The notes under the pieces: generated by a model
What the model was told of the DNA's origin: nothing
The model's input: the letters and a program-made list of their open reading frames with translations, nothing else
Database searches by the model: none
Position numbers and translations under genes: made by a program
Assembly: GCA_000621405.1 (NCBI GenBank)
Contig: JHYK01000023.1
Coordinates: 1 to 44,286, forward strand
Reading direction: 5' to 3'
Source of the DNA: Lachnospiraceae bacterium AC3007
Lineage (GTDB): Bacteria; Bacillota; Clostridia; Lachnospirales; Lachnospiraceae
Length of the DNA: 44,286 bases
In this document: one piece after another, positions 37,313 to 44,015 of the stretch
Position numbering within the stretch: the stretch's first letter is position 1
Layout: each line of letters starts with the position of its first letter

Positions 37313-37538
37313 ATGATCATCAGATCGGGAAAACTCACTGCCGTAATGAACGGACAGACCGGGCGGATAGCGGTATCAAAAGACCGGAAGAAGGTATTTC
37401 GGGGTCGGAAGCATAGAAAAGAATGGAAAGAGGCTGACCCTGCTCAGGCTTATCCTTGATCTTGGCGGTATGGGTATAGGCATGGCGCTGCTTATCTTCT
37501 TTATTTTCCTTGGAAGCACATTGGCGATGGTGTTCTGA
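37313..37538 (+). pseudogene. Frameshifted remnant of a small membrane protein
   Basis: One frame (from ATG 37313) reads KLTAVMNGQTGRIA, recalling the NGQTG segment near the end of zinc-ribbon membrane proteins, then stops at 37459. Another frame, open from ~37373, reads RYFGVGSIEKNGKRLTLL followed by a TM-like stretch (GMGIGMALLIFFIFLG) and stops at 37538. Together they look like the last part of one protein broken by a frameshift; an AGACCGG motif occurs twice near the break (37356, 37379), suggesting a small duplication. The family assignment is uncertain. Confidence 0.4.
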
Positions 37539-37543
37539 GCAAG

Positions 37544-37557
37544 CTCTCGTGGACTCG
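37544..37557 (+). repeat. Distant copy of the tRNA-Arg 3' end
   Basis: CTCTCGTGGACTCG is identical to 32357-32370 (end of unit 3); its first 11 bases are identical to the tRNA-Arg 3' end. It lies right after the broken gene and before a small membrane-protein gene, 5.2 kb from the array. It could be the far attachment-site copy of an integrated segment. Confidence 0.45.
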
Positions 37558-37612
37558 TATAACGTCACTATGATAATATATTTAAGATTCAGAAAGCAGC
37601 AATTTAGACCGG

Positions 37613-37927
37613 GTGTATATGATAAGGAACAGGATTTTATTTATACTGCCGCCGCCGATACTGGCGGTCATCACATGGATATGGCTCTTTTATAAGGACG
37701 ACAGATGGTATTATTACAGGCAGGAGTGGCAGTTCACGCCGCTTTTCGTCCTGCACTTTTTGCTGCCGTCTTTCTATCTGATCATGTTTCTAGTATTTCT
37801 GGTAAAACATATTAACCAGAACACCAGAGCATCCGGCGATATTTTTTACATCATTTCCTCGATAATACTGGTTGTGCTCTGCACGATAGGTTTACTTTCA
37901 TTTTTAATATTTACAAGCGGAATGTGA
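37613..37927 (+). CDS. Small three-TM membrane protein
   Basis: 104 residues with three hydrophobic segments (~8-26, ~44-64, ~77-100). Start is GTG at 37613 or ATG at 37619; neither has a clear ribosome site. I recognise no family. It lies between the tRNA-Arg 3' end copy and tRNA-Lys. Confidence 0.45.
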   Translation: MYMIRNRILFILPPPILAVITWIWLFYKDDRWYYYRQEWQFTPLFVLHFLLPSFYLIMFLVFLVKHINQNTRASGDIFYIISSIILVVLCTIGLLSFLIFTSGM

Positions 37928-37975
37928 TATGAAGACAGGTTATTGAGGCCGCAAAAAAGCAAATAAAAAAAGGTC

Positions 37976-38004
37976 TTGCATATCGGTTGATATTATAGTA
38001 CAAT
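37976..38004 (+). promoter_or_regulatory. Promoter of tRNA-Lys
   Basis: TTGCAT (37976-37981), a 17-base spacer and TACAAT (37999-38004), 22 bases before the mature tRNA. Confidence 0.65.
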
Positions 38005-38026
38005 CTCTTGTGCGTTTGAAATATAT

Positions 38027-38099
38027 GCGCCTCTAGCTCAGCTGGTAGAGCACCTGACTCTTAATCAGGGTGTTCGGGGTTCGAGTCCCCGGAGGCGCA
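38027..38099 (+). tRNA. tRNA-Lys (anticodon CTT)
   Basis: Acceptor GCGCCTC/GAGGCGC with discriminator A; anticodon stem CCTGA/TCAGG and loop CTCTTAA give CTT (reads AAG); T-arm CGGGG-TTCGAGT-CCCCG. CCA is not encoded. A good terminator follows. Confidence 0.95.
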
Positions 38100-38102
38100 C
38101 TG

Positions 38103-38148
38103 AGCACTGGTTCTGTGGACTTTGAGCCATGGGGTTGGTGCTTTTTTT
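38103..38148 (+). terminator. Terminator after tRNA-Lys
   Basis: Stem AGCAC/GTGCT with inner TGGTTC/GAGCCA and a bulge, followed by seven T (38142-38148). Confidence 0.75.
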
Positions 38149-38157
38149 CGAGACAAT

Positions 38158-38185
38158 CATATAATTCGAGGCGTGGCTCAGTTTG
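38158..38185 (+). repeat. Duplicated 5' end of tRNA-Pro
   Basis: 28 bases identical to 38280-38307: 9 bases of flank plus the first 19 bases of tRNA-Pro (acceptor 5' strand and start of the D-arm, 38167-38185). After 38185 the tRNA sequence is replaced by a hairpin and a type R repeat; 94 bases later the full tRNA begins with its own copy. Confidence 0.85.
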
Positions 38186-38211
38186 CAAAAACAGCCCTTT
38201 GGCTGTTTTTG
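38186..38211 (+). terminator. Hairpin with U-tract inside the tRNA-Pro duplication
   Basis: 11-bp perfect stem (38186-38196 with 38201-38211), loop CTTT; the 3' arm ends GGCTGTTTTTG. It has terminator form in both directions and lies between the truncated and complete tRNA-Pro copies. Confidence 0.65.
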
Positions 38212-38213
38212 AA

Positions 38214-38264
38214 GCCCGTATACGAGCGCCGTGCGCGAGTGGGCTCGGGGAAGCGGAATACGGG
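38214..38264 (+). repeat. Structured repeat, type R (copy 2)
   Basis: Outer stem CCCGTAT (38215-38221)/ATACGGG (38258-38264) encloses the core GAGCGCCGTGCGCGAG (38224-38239, hairpin GCGC-CGT-GCGC), then GGGC and CGGGGAAGCG (38246-38255). Core, order of parts and preceding hairpin match copy 1 at 31745-31820. The C-A-T to C-G-T change is confined to the loop. Confidence 0.65.
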
Positions 38265-38288
38265 ACGACTGATGGCAGGCATATAATT

Positions 38289-38362
38289 CGAGGCGTGGCT
38301 CAGTTTGGTAGAGCGCAGCGTTCGGGACGCTGAGGCCGCAGGTTCAAATCCTGTCGCCTCGA
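38289..38362 (+). tRNA. tRNA-Pro (anticodon CGG)
   Basis: Acceptor CGAGGCG/CGCCTCG with discriminator A; anticodon stem CAGCG/CGCTG and loop TTCGGGA give CGG (reads CCG); T-arm CAGG-TTCAAAT-CCTG. CCA is not encoded. I find no promoter directly before it: a TATAAT at 38282-38287 is too close to the mature 5' end, and two terminator-like hairpins separate it from the tRNA-Lys promoter. Confidence 0.95.
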
Positions 38363-38365
38363 TTC

Positions 38366-38408
38366 AAGGGAAGAAAGTTGCAAGATATTTGCAAAATTTC
38401 TTCCCTTT
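38366..38408 (+). terminator. Terminator after tRNA-Pro
   Basis: 11-bp stem AAGGGAAGAAA (38366-38376)/TTTCTTCCCTT (38397-38407) with an inner TTGCAA/TTGCAA pair; short T-run. Confidence 0.6.
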
Positions 38409-38478
38409 CATCCCTGTCTCAATCTGCCTCTGTTTAATCCCCTTTAGCATTTTGAATATGGATTCTGTCATGGTATCC

Positions 38479-38609
38479 TAGAAACTGAAACAACTTGTTT
38501 CAGTTTCTACAAAAAAAGTGAAGCAAGCTGCTTCAGTATTTACCGGATAAAAAACTGAACCCGGATGGTTCAGAAATACATAAACCAAAACTTCACCAAC
38601 TTGGTGAAG
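38479..38609. repeat. Four successive palindromes before the sigma-factor gene
   Basis: P1 38479-38509 (15-bp arms around a single C), P2 38519-38535 (TGAAGCA/TGCTTCA), P3 38555-38573 (CTGAACC/GGTTCAG), P4 38591-38609 (CTTCACCAA/TTGGTGAAG around a single C). All share the plan TGAAnC/GnTTCA or its equivalent; P1 and P4 centre on CAACTTG. P3 and P4 lie in a frame open to the sigma gene, but the sequence looks regulatory. Apart from these, 38409-38642 shows no gene. Confidence 0.6.
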
Positions 38610-38642
38610 AATTACAACACTTTACGGAAACGAAACCAACGG

Positions 38643-39209
38643 ATGAACGACCTTCCAAACGCAGCAGAGATATACCTGCGATACATAACCGAATATGATG
38701 ACAGGGATCTGGAAGCACTGCTTACTGCATACAGGGACGGTCTTTATCTGTTTCTTTTAAGCTATGTGAAGAATGAGGAAGATGCCGAAGAGCTGATGAT
38801 GGATACCTTTGCGAAGCTCGCGGTCGATAAGCCGGACTTTGAAATAAGGAAAAACGGAAGCTTTAAAAGCTGGCTGTATGCGATCGCAAGGAACAACGCC
38901 CTTATGCATATCCGAAGGCATAAGATGGAAGCTGTACCGCTTGAGGAAGAGACCATATCGGATGCTGATACACCGGAATCTGCTCTCCTTAAGGATGAAC
39001 AGAATAAAACGCTCTACAAAGCCCTGTCATCCTTAAAGCCGGATTACCGCAGGGCATTGATGCTTTTATATATCGAGGGGCTTACTTATGAGGAGATCGC
39101 TAAGGCGATGGGGCTGCGGATCCGTCAGGTATATAACCTGATAGAGCGTGGCAAGAAGAGCCTTAAGAAGACCTTGGAAGGGATGGGGATAGACGATGCG
39201 CGATATTAA
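38643..39209 (+). CDS. RNA polymerase ECF-type sigma factor
   Basis: 188 residues from the ATG at 38643. Region 2 is ~25-95 (EEDAEELMMDTFAKLA, then KSWLYAIARNNALMHIRR, the -10-binding and melting helices). Region 4 is ~122-178 (LKPDYRRALMLLYIEGLTYEEIAKAMG, helix-turn-helix RQVYNLIERGKKSLKK). There is no region 1 or 3, as in ECF sigma factors. The frame is open to an ATG at 38565, but those extra residues coincide with palindromes and are not family-like; neither start has a good ribosome site. It opens an overlapping operon with two membrane proteins and a PrsW-like protease. Confidence 0.87.
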   Translation: MNDLPNAAEIYLRYITEYDDRDLEALLTAYRDGLYLFLLSYVKNEEDAEELMMDTFAKLAVDKPDFEIRKNGSFKSWLYAIARNNALMHIRRHKMEAVPLEEETISDADTPESALLKDEQNKTLYKALSSLKPDYRRALMLLYIEGLTYEEIAKAMGLRIRQVYNLIERGKKSLKKTLEGMGIDDARY

Positions 39210-39519
39210 GGATCAGATAAAAGAAATAAACAGGCGTCGCGATATCTATACGGATATAAAGAGACTGCGAAGGAAGCTCATTGAGGAATGTGCTGCCTGT
39301 TTATCATGCATCCTGCTAGTTATAATCGTTGCCTTCAACATCCCGGCACTTGAGGCGGTATCAGAACAGACACCCGTTAAGCAGTATGGGAGCATGATAC
39401 TTGCCGTTCCGACAGTCGGATATGTGCTGATCTCTGTCTTGTTCTTTGTCCTCGGGATAGTAGTTACGCTTTTCTGTCAACATTATAAAAAGTATAAGGA
39501 AAAGGAAAAGGATATATGA
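39196..39519 (+). CDS. Two-TM protein, candidate anti-sigma factor
   Basis: 107 residues: a basic cytosolic N-terminus (MRDIKDQIKEINRRRDIYTD), TM1 (~36-53), a short outer loop, TM2 (~72-94) and a Lys-rich tail. It overlaps the sigma gene by 14 bases. It is clearly related to the product of 41097-41429: both begin MR(D/S)I(K/E)DQI(K/S)EI, carry a basic segment, and share a second TM with G(Y)V..(L/A)L.F.LGI..T. I recognise no characterised family; the position right after an ECF sigma gene suggests control of it, but the N-terminus is short for a classical anti-sigma domain. Confidence 0.65.
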   Translation: MRDIKDQIKEINRRRDIYTDIKRLRRKLIEECAACLSCILLVIIVAFNIPALEAVSEQTPVKQYGSMILAVPTVGYVLISVLFFVLGIVVTLFCQHYKKYKEKEKDI

Positions 39520-40304
39520 CGATAATACAGATCACCCTCATATCCGTATCCATACAGATCTTGGTATTAGCCTTACTTTTGACGCTGTCGGTGAAACTGA
39601 TCAGTGAAAGCGAAAGGAACCTTACTGCAGTGTTTATGTCTTTCTACTTTGCACTATGGCTCCTTACGGATCTGTACTGGCTCGTATATGATCTGATGAG
39701 ACCGGATATGAGGATGCCATTTGCTGCTAATGAAATAGGAGAGGCTGCTATGTTTTTAATGGGTGCGGCAACGATCAATTCGGCTGTTAAGCACCGTACA
39801 CGCCTGCCGATGGGGTATCTTGCCGGAATCCATCTGTTTGCGATCTCCAATGTTGTGCTGTGGATACTGTGGTCAGGCGAGATCGTGCAGGATATCATTG
39901 TGGGTACCGTGATTATATGGTTTTTCTACAGCATTGTCCGAGCTCTCAGATGGTCACAGGCGTTTTGCGGTCGGGAATGGATCGTCCTTGCCGTATTATG
40001 TACCGCACTTATCATCAGTCAGGGGCTTACGTTCATAGTTCCGGAGGATGCCAGGGACATACCGGATCTGTGTGCATATATCATTATGATCGCCGGGATT
40101 GTATTCTTTGCATACGCGTTTTTCAGGGCATACAGGGAAAAACTGCCGTATGCACAGCTTTTTCTCTCATTTGCCCTTAATATATGGATCACTGTTTCAA
40201 AATACATGAGCGGGGGAAACTGGTATAATCTGTTCCTGACATTGGAGACGATAGGCTTCCCATTATGGTATATAACAGTACGGAAGGTGGTGAAATCTGA
40301 ATGA
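39516..40304 (+). CDS. Multi-TM membrane protein, unknown function
   Basis: 262 residues with seven or eight hydrophobic segments and few charged loops. No known family recognised; the topology resembles 7TM sensor-like proteins but no diagnostic motif is present. Its ATG overlaps the upstream stop (ATGA) and its stop overlaps the protease gene start, so it belongs to the sigma operon. It could be a sensor or a partner of the protease. Confidence 0.6.
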   Translation: MTIIQITLISVSIQILVLALLLTLSVKLISESERNLTAVFMSFYFALWLLTDLYWLVYDLMRPDMRMPFAANEIGEAAMFLMGAATINSAVKHRTRLPMGYLAGIHLFAISNVVLWILWSGEIVQDIIVGTVIIWFFYSIVRALRWSQAFCGREWIVLAVLCTALIISQGLTFIVPEDARDIPDLCAYIIMIAGIVFFAYAFFRAYREKLPYAQLFLSFALNIWITVSKYMSGGNWYNLFLTLETIGFPLWYITVRKVVKSE

Positions 40305-40927
40305 TATTTTCGGAGAATATCCTGATATGCATGGCGCTGCCTTTACTCCTGACGGTTTTCTTTGTACGGGACAGCGCACGCCAGCTTGTCATCAATTTCA
40401 TCATCGGTATGGCCGTATGCCTTCTCGGAGCGTATGTCAGCGGCTTTATAGATGTTGCTTTCGGCTATGGAACGGAGGATACTGCGATATTCATATCACC
40501 TGTAGTGGAAGAAACAATGAAGTTCTTGCCGTTACTGTTTTATTTCCTCATGTTCGCACCGGAAGATGACAGGTTGTTTTCTGCCGCTGTGGGTGTGGGA
40601 GCCGGGTTTGCATCATATGAAAATGTCTGCTCCATGATCACATCCGGTACGGAGAGTTTAAGCTTACTGCTCATACGCGGACTTGCGGTAGGCGTGATGC
40701 ACATAGTAAGTGTATCCGCGCTTGCTCTCGGACTTATGATAGCAAGACACTATAAGGTGTCGGGGCTTTCGAGCATACTCGGAGCGCTTTCCGTAAGTAT
40801 GCTTTTCCACGGGATATATAATCTTCTGGCATCTGAACCGGGTATCACCTCCTGGATCGGCTTCTGTCTGCCGATCATCACTGCGCTCATCCTGCTTCGG
40901 GCATATAAGAGGCTGAGAACACAGTGA
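40301..40927 (+). CDS. PrsW-family intramembrane metalloprotease
   Basis: 208 residues, about seven TM segments. The PrsW/CAAX-protease-like motifs are visible: EETMK (Glu70, Glu71), FASYE (Phe103-Glu107), His134 in GVMHIVS and His170 in MLFHGIYN (HxxxN in place of the common HxxxD). In B. subtilis PrsW makes the first cut in the anti-sigma factor RsiW, releasing SigW. Here the gene sits in one operon with an ECF sigma factor and small membrane proteins. The start overlaps the previous stop; a terminator follows. Confidence 0.86.
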   Translation: MIFSENILICMALPLLLTVFFVRDSARQLVINFIIGMAVCLLGAYVSGFIDVAFGYGTEDTAIFISPVVEETMKFLPLLFYFLMFAPEDDRLFSAAVGVGAGFASYENVCSMITSGTESLSLLLIRGLAVGVMHIVSVSALALGLMIARHYKVSGLSSILGALSVSMLFHGIYNLLASEPGITSWIGFCLPIITALILLRAYKRLRTQ

Positions 40928-40963
40928 TGGAAAATCCGTAATACGTGATAAATACAGTACTTT

Positions 40964-40988
40964 GACCATCCCTTCCGGGGTGGTCTTT
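40964..40988 (+). terminator. Terminator after the sigma-protease operon
   Basis: 9-bp stem GACCATCCC/GGGGTGGTC (one G-T pair), loop TTCC, then TTTT. It separates the sigma operon from the next two genes. An AT-rich stretch with an imperfect TTTTTCAAAA/TTTTGAAAAA repeat follows (40995-41022). Confidence 0.7.
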
Positions 40989-41096
40989 TCACGTTCTGAT
41001 AAATTTTTCAAAAAATTTTGAAAAAAAGTGAGTAAAATCGAAAAATTCTGCATTATATATAGTGAATGGGTAATTCAGAGTCGAAAGAGGCGACAA

Positions 41097-41429
41097 ATGA
41101 GAAGTATTGAAGACCAGATATCTGAGATCAGGCGGCGAAAATCATTATATACCACAAAGAAGCAGGTCCGCAGGTTATCTTATCTTGCAACAGTTATGGG
41201 TCTATTGCTAATAGCGGTATTGATACTTGCCCCCGGCGTGAAGGGAACAGTCGGCTTGACCGGCTCGCATCTGGGAGCAACCATCTTAGGGCCGGAAGCA
41301 GGCGGATATGTCATTGTGGCGCTTCTTTCATTCGCACTGGGGATCCTGATAACGATAATCACACAGAAATACAGGAACACAAACAATTTATATGGGGCTG
41401 ACGTCCCGGGAGGAGAGAAAGAGAAATGA
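41097..41429 (+). CDS. Two-TM protein, paralogue of 39196-39519
   Basis: 110 residues from the ATG at 41097 (AGAGG 7 bases upstream). A basic N-terminus (MRSIEDQISEIRRRKSLYTTKK) precedes TM1 (~29-46), then GSHLGATILGPEAGGY, TM2 (~73-92) and a charged tail. The N-terminus and TM2 match the product of the second gene of the sigma operon. Its stop overlaps the start of the large secreted protein gene (ATGA), so the pair is coupled. It may be the partner that senses or handles that protein; this is inference. Confidence 0.65.
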   Translation: MRSIEDQISEIRRRKSLYTTKKQVRRLSYLATVMGLLLIAVLILAPGVKGTVGLTGSHLGATILGPEAGGYVIVALLSFALGILITIITQKYRNTNNLYGADVPGGEKEK

Positions 41430-43774
41430 GAAACAAAGAAATGCTTAAGAAGATGTCTGTAAAATGTGTAACCGCCATAATGACTGCAGCCATGCTTATG
41501 TCGCCCATAGCCGGGCCTGTTACATCCACTGTGACGGTATATGCGGCTGACGCTGGCGACACAGCAGCATCTGAAGGAGGACAAGCGGCTGATGCCGGCG
41601 ACGCAGCAGAAGCACCTTCTGAAGAGGAACCGACGGTTGAAATTACGGCATCAAATGCTCCTAAGAGCGTTGCCCCCCCAACGCTGATATCTGAACCCGT
41701 AGCCGTAAATGAAACTGATAATGTCAACAACTGCAGTCAGATAGGTACTAATAATGGAATCGTTGTAAAAAATTATGGACCGAATGACAATGATAATCCC
41801 TATCACGGCCGCACAGGAACCATAGACACCAACGCTAATACCGTGAATACCAACGGTGGATCCATCGGAAAAGGAAATGTGTCGACCTGGCAGGCAGACC
41901 ACAAATTCGGAAACTTCGGGACTGTTGATACCAACACCTCAGAAGGCGTCATCTACTTCAATGGCAAGAATGAACAGCTCAACCCCAATGGAGGTACGCT
42001 TAATGAGAATCTGGGAACGGTAGTACACAACGGAAACGGCGGAACCATAAATAATAACGACAATATCGTCAAGGAGAATCTATCCGGAGGAGTGATAAAC
42101 AAAAACGGAACGAACGGTACTGTTGAATGGAACAGCGGACTTATCAAAGAGAGCGAAGGTTCTGTCGGGACCAATGTAGGATCGTTGAAAAGTAACAAAA
42201 ACATACTCGAGACGAATAAGGGCACAGTCAACGTCAACCAGAAGGGTGGAGATATCCAGGACAACGCCGGAGCAACGGTTAAAATCAACCATGGCAGGAT
42301 TGGCACGAGTGAGGACGTGGATGAGAACGGTACTCACTACGTATCCACTATAGAAACCAACGCATCAGACGGCGTTATCGATAAAAATACAGCCAAAGTA
42401 GGTACGAATGAAGGTACCATAAAGATAAATGCCAACCTCGGAATCGTAGGTTCCATGGATGATAAGGGTAATCTCACAGGAGGAAACAAGGGCACTGTGA
42501 AGACAAACGAGGCAGGCGGCGTAATCTTTAATGTAACAGGCGGCTTCGTGCAGTCCAACCAGGGCACTGTCTACAATTGTGGCGGAACAGTGGGTTCCAG
42601 TAATACAGACAAAGGTGCCGGAACAGAATACTTCTTGGTTGACATTGTATATGAAAATGCATATGCACTTAACTCCAGCGGACTGACACATGAATATGGA
42701 CGCGAGTGGATAAGGCAGGATGGAGGCGGCAACTCTATTGCTTACATCACCATCACTCCCACGGCAGGCTATGAGATAAAAGAGATCTCGGGTATCCCGG
42801 GTTACGTAACAGCTAAATCCAATTCAGACGGCTCATGGCTGCTTACAATTTACAGTGGTGCCAGTACATCGCTCAATATCGCCGCAAGTCAGATACAGAT
42901 AACCGTGACTCCCGACCAGGCTCCTCAGGGCCCCGCCGGCGTCGCGGAAGGTGGCACAACAGGCGAACTGCAGGTCCAGGGAAATGCCTATGAGAAAGCG
43001 CTGACAGTAGCAGAAATAAAAGTATGTGCCAATATTGATAGACCGGTATTTGCTGATACGGAAGAATTCACGTCCGGATATCTTGCTTATTTCCAAATAA
43101 ACGGAAATACTATTTCCGAAGAAGCCCGTATACAGGCAACAATATGGGGACTTGCACATGTATACGCAAGTAAATTTACGAACGCAGCTTATGACTATAA
43201 GGATAACTTCATCAAGGCATTCATTGACCAGTACAACCAGTACAGGCAGAGAAATTTAAACATTATTAATATATTCACGAAAGAAATTGCAGAAAACGTT
43301 TTCTATTTAACACGTGATTCTCTCAAAGAGGAGGGGGTTGCTCCCGTCCCCGTTCCTTCACCCTCTGACCCTGCCATTGCAGTTAATTACGCGAACGGCC
43401 AGCCTGCAGTAGTTGACGGAGTTGCACAGCCTGCAGTAGTTGAAGGTGCTGCACAGCCTGCAGCAGTTGACGGCGCTGCACAGACCAACGACCAGGCGCC
43501 TGCAGCAAACGGTTTGTTTGTTCAGACGTTCAACCCCAGCCCTGCGGTTCTTCCCGTGACACTGGGACCCGTTTCCAATCCCGTACCCGAGCCCGCAGCC
43601 GGCAATGATGTAGTTCATATACAAGGCGGTCAGATGCCGAATAATGTCCCTGCTAATGCCGTTAACACAAGGGCACCAAAGCAAAACATTGTAAGAACGC
43701 CGGATTCGACGCAGGATGCGACGCCGGATGTGGGTATAAAACCTGCCCCGGAACGACGGCATGAAAGTGGTTGA
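41426..43774 (+). CDS. Secreted repeat protein with predicted beta-helix
   Basis: 782 residues. Signal peptide ~1-40 (ends VTVYAAD). An acidic/Ala-rich segment runs to ~75. Residues ~105-395 are made of short repeats with the pattern N-x-G-T-(V/I)-x-x-N-x-G-G-x-I-x-x-N, rich in Asn, Gly, Thr and Val, typical of a right-handed parallel beta-helix with Asn ladders. A beta-rich domain (~400-490) and a helical segment (~525-640) follow. A low-complexity stretch with QPAVVDGVAQPAVVEG-type repeats (~655-690) precedes a Pro/Asn/Ala-rich C-terminus. There is no LPxTG signal or TM anchor, so it is secreted or held non-covalently. Function unknown. Confidence 0.75.
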   Translation: MRNKEMLKKMSVKCVTAIMTAAMLMSPIAGPVTSTVTVYAADAGDTAASEGGQAADAGDAAEAPSEEEPTVEITASNAPKSVAPPTLISEPVAVNETDNVNNCSQIGTNNGIVVKNYGPNDNDNPYHGRTGTIDTNANTVNTNGGSIGKGNVSTWQADHKFGNFGTVDTNTSEGVIYFNGKNEQLNPNGGTLNENLGTVVHNGNGGTINNNDNIVKENLSGGVINKNGTNGTVEWNSGLIKESEGSVGTNVGSLKSNKNILETNKGTVNVNQKGGDIQDNAGATVKINHGRIGTSEDVDENGTHYVSTIETNASDGVIDKNTAKVGTNEGTIKINANLGIVGSMDDKGNLTGGNKGTVKTNEAGGVIFNVTGGFVQSNQGTVYNCGGTVGSSNTDKGAGTEYFLVDIVYENAYALNSSGLTHEYGREWIRQDGGGNSIAYITITPTAGYEIKEISGIPGYVTAKSNSDGSWLLTIYSGASTSLNIAASQIQITVTPDQAPQGPAGVAEGGTTGELQVQGNAYEKALTVAEIKVCANIDRPVFADTEEFTSGYLAYFQINGNTISEEARIQATIWGLAHVYASKFTNAAYDYKDNFIKAFIDQYNQYRQRNLNIINIFTKEIAENVFYLTRDSLKEEGVAPVPVPSPSDPAIAVNYANGQPAVVDGVAQPAVVEGAAQPAAVDGAAQTNDQAPAANGLFVQTFNPSPAVLPVTLGPVSNPVPEPAAGNDVVHIQGGQMPNNVPANAVNTRAPKQNIVRTPDSTQDATPDVGIKPAPERRHESG

Positions 43775-43830
43775 TATGGACCCCGGGGAACGGGGTGGCC
43801 CCAAAGATGGGGCTGATGGTCCATATTTTT
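43774..43830 (+). terminator. Three-stem terminator after the secreted protein gene
   Basis: Outer stem ATATGGACC (43774-43782)/GGTCCATAT (43818-43826) encloses two inner hairpins (CCCCG/CGGGG and GCCCC/GGGGC), giving a cloverleaf-like shape; T43827-43830 follow. It begins at the last base of the stop codon. Confidence 0.75.
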
Positions 43831-44015
43831 ATGTAAACCTTATAGATTACATCAAGAACGGTCGCCCCAAGTACGATGGATCAGATATCGTGTTTTTGAA
43901 GCACATGTCGCCGTTTGACCCGATATCAGATAATGACCATCTGGAACAGCGCATTATATTCCACATGAATAAGGCCGGTATACGCAGAGATAAGAATGGG
44001 ATACTGCCCATATAA
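43831..44015 (+). pseudogene. Tyrosine recombinase remnant
   Basis: The frame reads YVNLIDYIKNGRPKY, SDIVFLKHMSPFDPIS and HMNKAGIRRDKNGI, matching the part of tyrosine recombinase catalytic domains that precedes the HxLRH motif. It breaks off exactly there (NGILPI, stop at 44015), so His-Arg and the nucleophile Tyr are lost, as is the whole N-terminal part. An IS256-family element begins right after. The open frame extends back into the terminator, but that part is not recombinase-like. Confidence 0.6.

Noticed and set aside
38282-38287. TATAAT as the -10 box of tRNA-Pro
   Set aside because: It ends 1 base before the mature tRNA, so initiation would fall inside the tRNA; it is also present in the truncated copy, without a -35 partner.
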